This document shows positions 13,505 to 14,394 of a stretch of DNA of 14,394 bases, piece by piece; positions within the stretch are counted from its first letter, which is position 1, and every line of letters begins with the position of its first letter. The notes under the pieces were generated by a model that was not told where the DNA came from, searched no databases, and was given only the letters and a program-made list of their open reading frames with translations. The position numbers and the translations under genes are program-made. Source of the stretch: SVQP01 sp045594705. GTDB lineage: Bacteria > Bacillota > Clostridia > Oscillospirales > CAG-272. Where the stretch lies: NCBI GenBank assembly GCA_045594705.1, contig JAZNZB010000008.1, positions 1 to 14,394 on the forward strand, written 5' to 3'.

Positions 13505-14394
13505 ATGGCAAACAACCGTTACGTAGGCAGCTATCCCGTAATTGGCATTCGTCCCACCATCGACGGCCGCAGAGGCGTGCTCGGCGTGCGCGAATCCCTG
13601 GAGGAACAGACCATGAACATGGCCAAGACCGCCGCAAAGCTCTTTGAAGAAAACCTCAGATACTCGGACGGCACACCCGTCAAGGTGGTCATTTCCAACA
13701 CCACCATCGGCCGCGTGGGCGAGGCTGCAGCCTGTGCAGACCAGTTCCGCCGCCAGGGCGTTGACATTACCCTGACCGTCACCCCCTGCTGGTGCTACGG
13801 TGCCGAGACCATGGATATGGATCCCCATACCATCAAGGCGGTCTGGGGCTTTAACGGCACCGAAAGACCGGGCGCGGTTTATCTGGCATCCGTGCTTGCA
13901 ACGCACGCACAGAAGGGTCTGCCCGCATTCGGCATTTACGGACATGACGTGCAGGACTGCGACGACACCTCCGTTCCCGAGGACGTCAAGGAAAAGCTGC
14001 TCCGATTTGGTCGCGCAGCCATTGCTGCCGCAACCATGAGAGGCAAATCCTACCTGCAGATCGGCTCGATCTGCATGGGCATCGGTGGCTCGATCATCAG
14101 CACCGACTTTATTGAGGATTACCTTGGCATGAGAGTGGAATCCGTGGACGAGGTGGAGATCATCCGCCGCATGACCGAAGAAATCTACGACAAGGCAGAA
14201 TATGAAAAAGCATTGGCCTGGGTAAAAGAAACCTGCATCGAGGGCTTTGACAAAAACCCCGCCGAGCTGCAGAAGAGCCGTGAACGCAAGGATGCCGACT
14301 GGGAGTTCGTGGTGAAGATGATGGTCATCATCAAGGATCTGATGAGCGGCAACCCCAATCTCCCCAAGGGCTGCGAAGAGGAAATGGTGGGCCA
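13505..14394 (+). CDS. fucI: L-fucose isomerase, N-terminal part (runs off the window)
   Basis: The first 296 codons are present and open to the window end. The enzyme interconverts L-fucose and L-fuculose, the first step of L-fucose catabolism in the cytoplasm. The sequence follows E. coli FucI closely from memory: GIRPTIDGRRG near 14-24, ESLEEQTMNMAK near 30-41, VTPCWCYGAETMDMDP near 95-110, WGFNGTERPGAVYLAS near 116-131 and YGHDVQDCDDTS near 144-155. The family is about 590 residues, and the catalytic Glu, Asp and His of the C-terminal half lie beyond the window. Frame and start are supported by an AGGAGG ribosome site 8 bases upstream. Downstream fucose genes such as a kinase or aldolase cannot be seen. 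Confidence 0.95.
   Translation, partial: MANNRYVGSYPVIGIRPTIDGRRGVLGVRESLEEQTMNMAKTAAKLFEENLRYSDGTPVKVVISNTTIGRVGEAAACADQFRRQGVDITLTVTPCWCYGAETMDMDPHTIKAVWGFNGTERPGAVYLASVLATHAQKGLPAFGIYGHDVQDCDDTSVPEDVKEKLLRFGRAAIAAATMRGKSYLQIGSICMGIGGSIISTDFIEDYLGMRVESVDEVEIIRRMTEEIYDKAEYEKALAWVKETCIEGFDKNPAELQKSRERKDADWEFVVKMMVIIKDLMSGNPNLPKGCEEEMVG

Overview
The window looks like chromosomal DNA of an anaerobic Clostridia-type Firmicute (Bacillota), probably a gut commensal. Three things point there. The fructose-1,6-bisphosphatase is class III, a family typical of Firmicutes. There is an oxygen-sensitive glycyl radical enzyme with its activase. Promoters and ribosome sites are low-GC Gram-positive in style, although the coding GC is moderate. 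No phage, plasmid, transposase or CRISPR genes were seen. I cannot name the genus.

Positions 335-6913 hold a tight five-gene minus-strand cluster, read right to left: a beta-lactamase-fold serine hydrolase, a VOC-fold protein, an unassigned glycyl radical enzyme, its radical SAM activase, and class III Fbp. Gaps are 11 bp, 1 bp, a 4-bp ATGA overlap, and 16 bp, so co-transcription and partial translational coupling are likely. The cluster pairs a radical enzyme of unknown substrate with small-molecule helpers and a gluconeogenic phosphatase.

Positions 7272-9583 hold two more minus-strand genes: an orphan solute-binding lipoprotein behind a perfect consensus promoter, and a PHP-domain phosphoesterase. 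A divergent promoter pair at 9611-9674 separates these from the plus-strand right half. That half holds a four-helix membrane protein, an alpha/beta hydrolase, tRNA-Ala(GGC), a GreA-type factor, an AraC-family regulator, and the 5' part of L-fucose isomerase (fucI), which runs off the window. The AraC gene points at fucI and may control it.

The less ordinary content is in the gaps. Four non-coding elements bounded by inverted repeats fill nearly all the long intergenic space: A (21-302), C (6933-7210), B (11203-11379) and D (12985-13372). A and B share end sequences and carry outward-facing terminator-like hairpins; A also holds a nested 27-bp-arm palindrome. C folds into two long hairpins between inverted repeats that resemble a tRNA T-arm. 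D holds an array of small hairpins separated by an 8-bp repeat that flips orientation halfway. These elements and the glycyl radical enzyme cluster are the best candidates for something undescribed.
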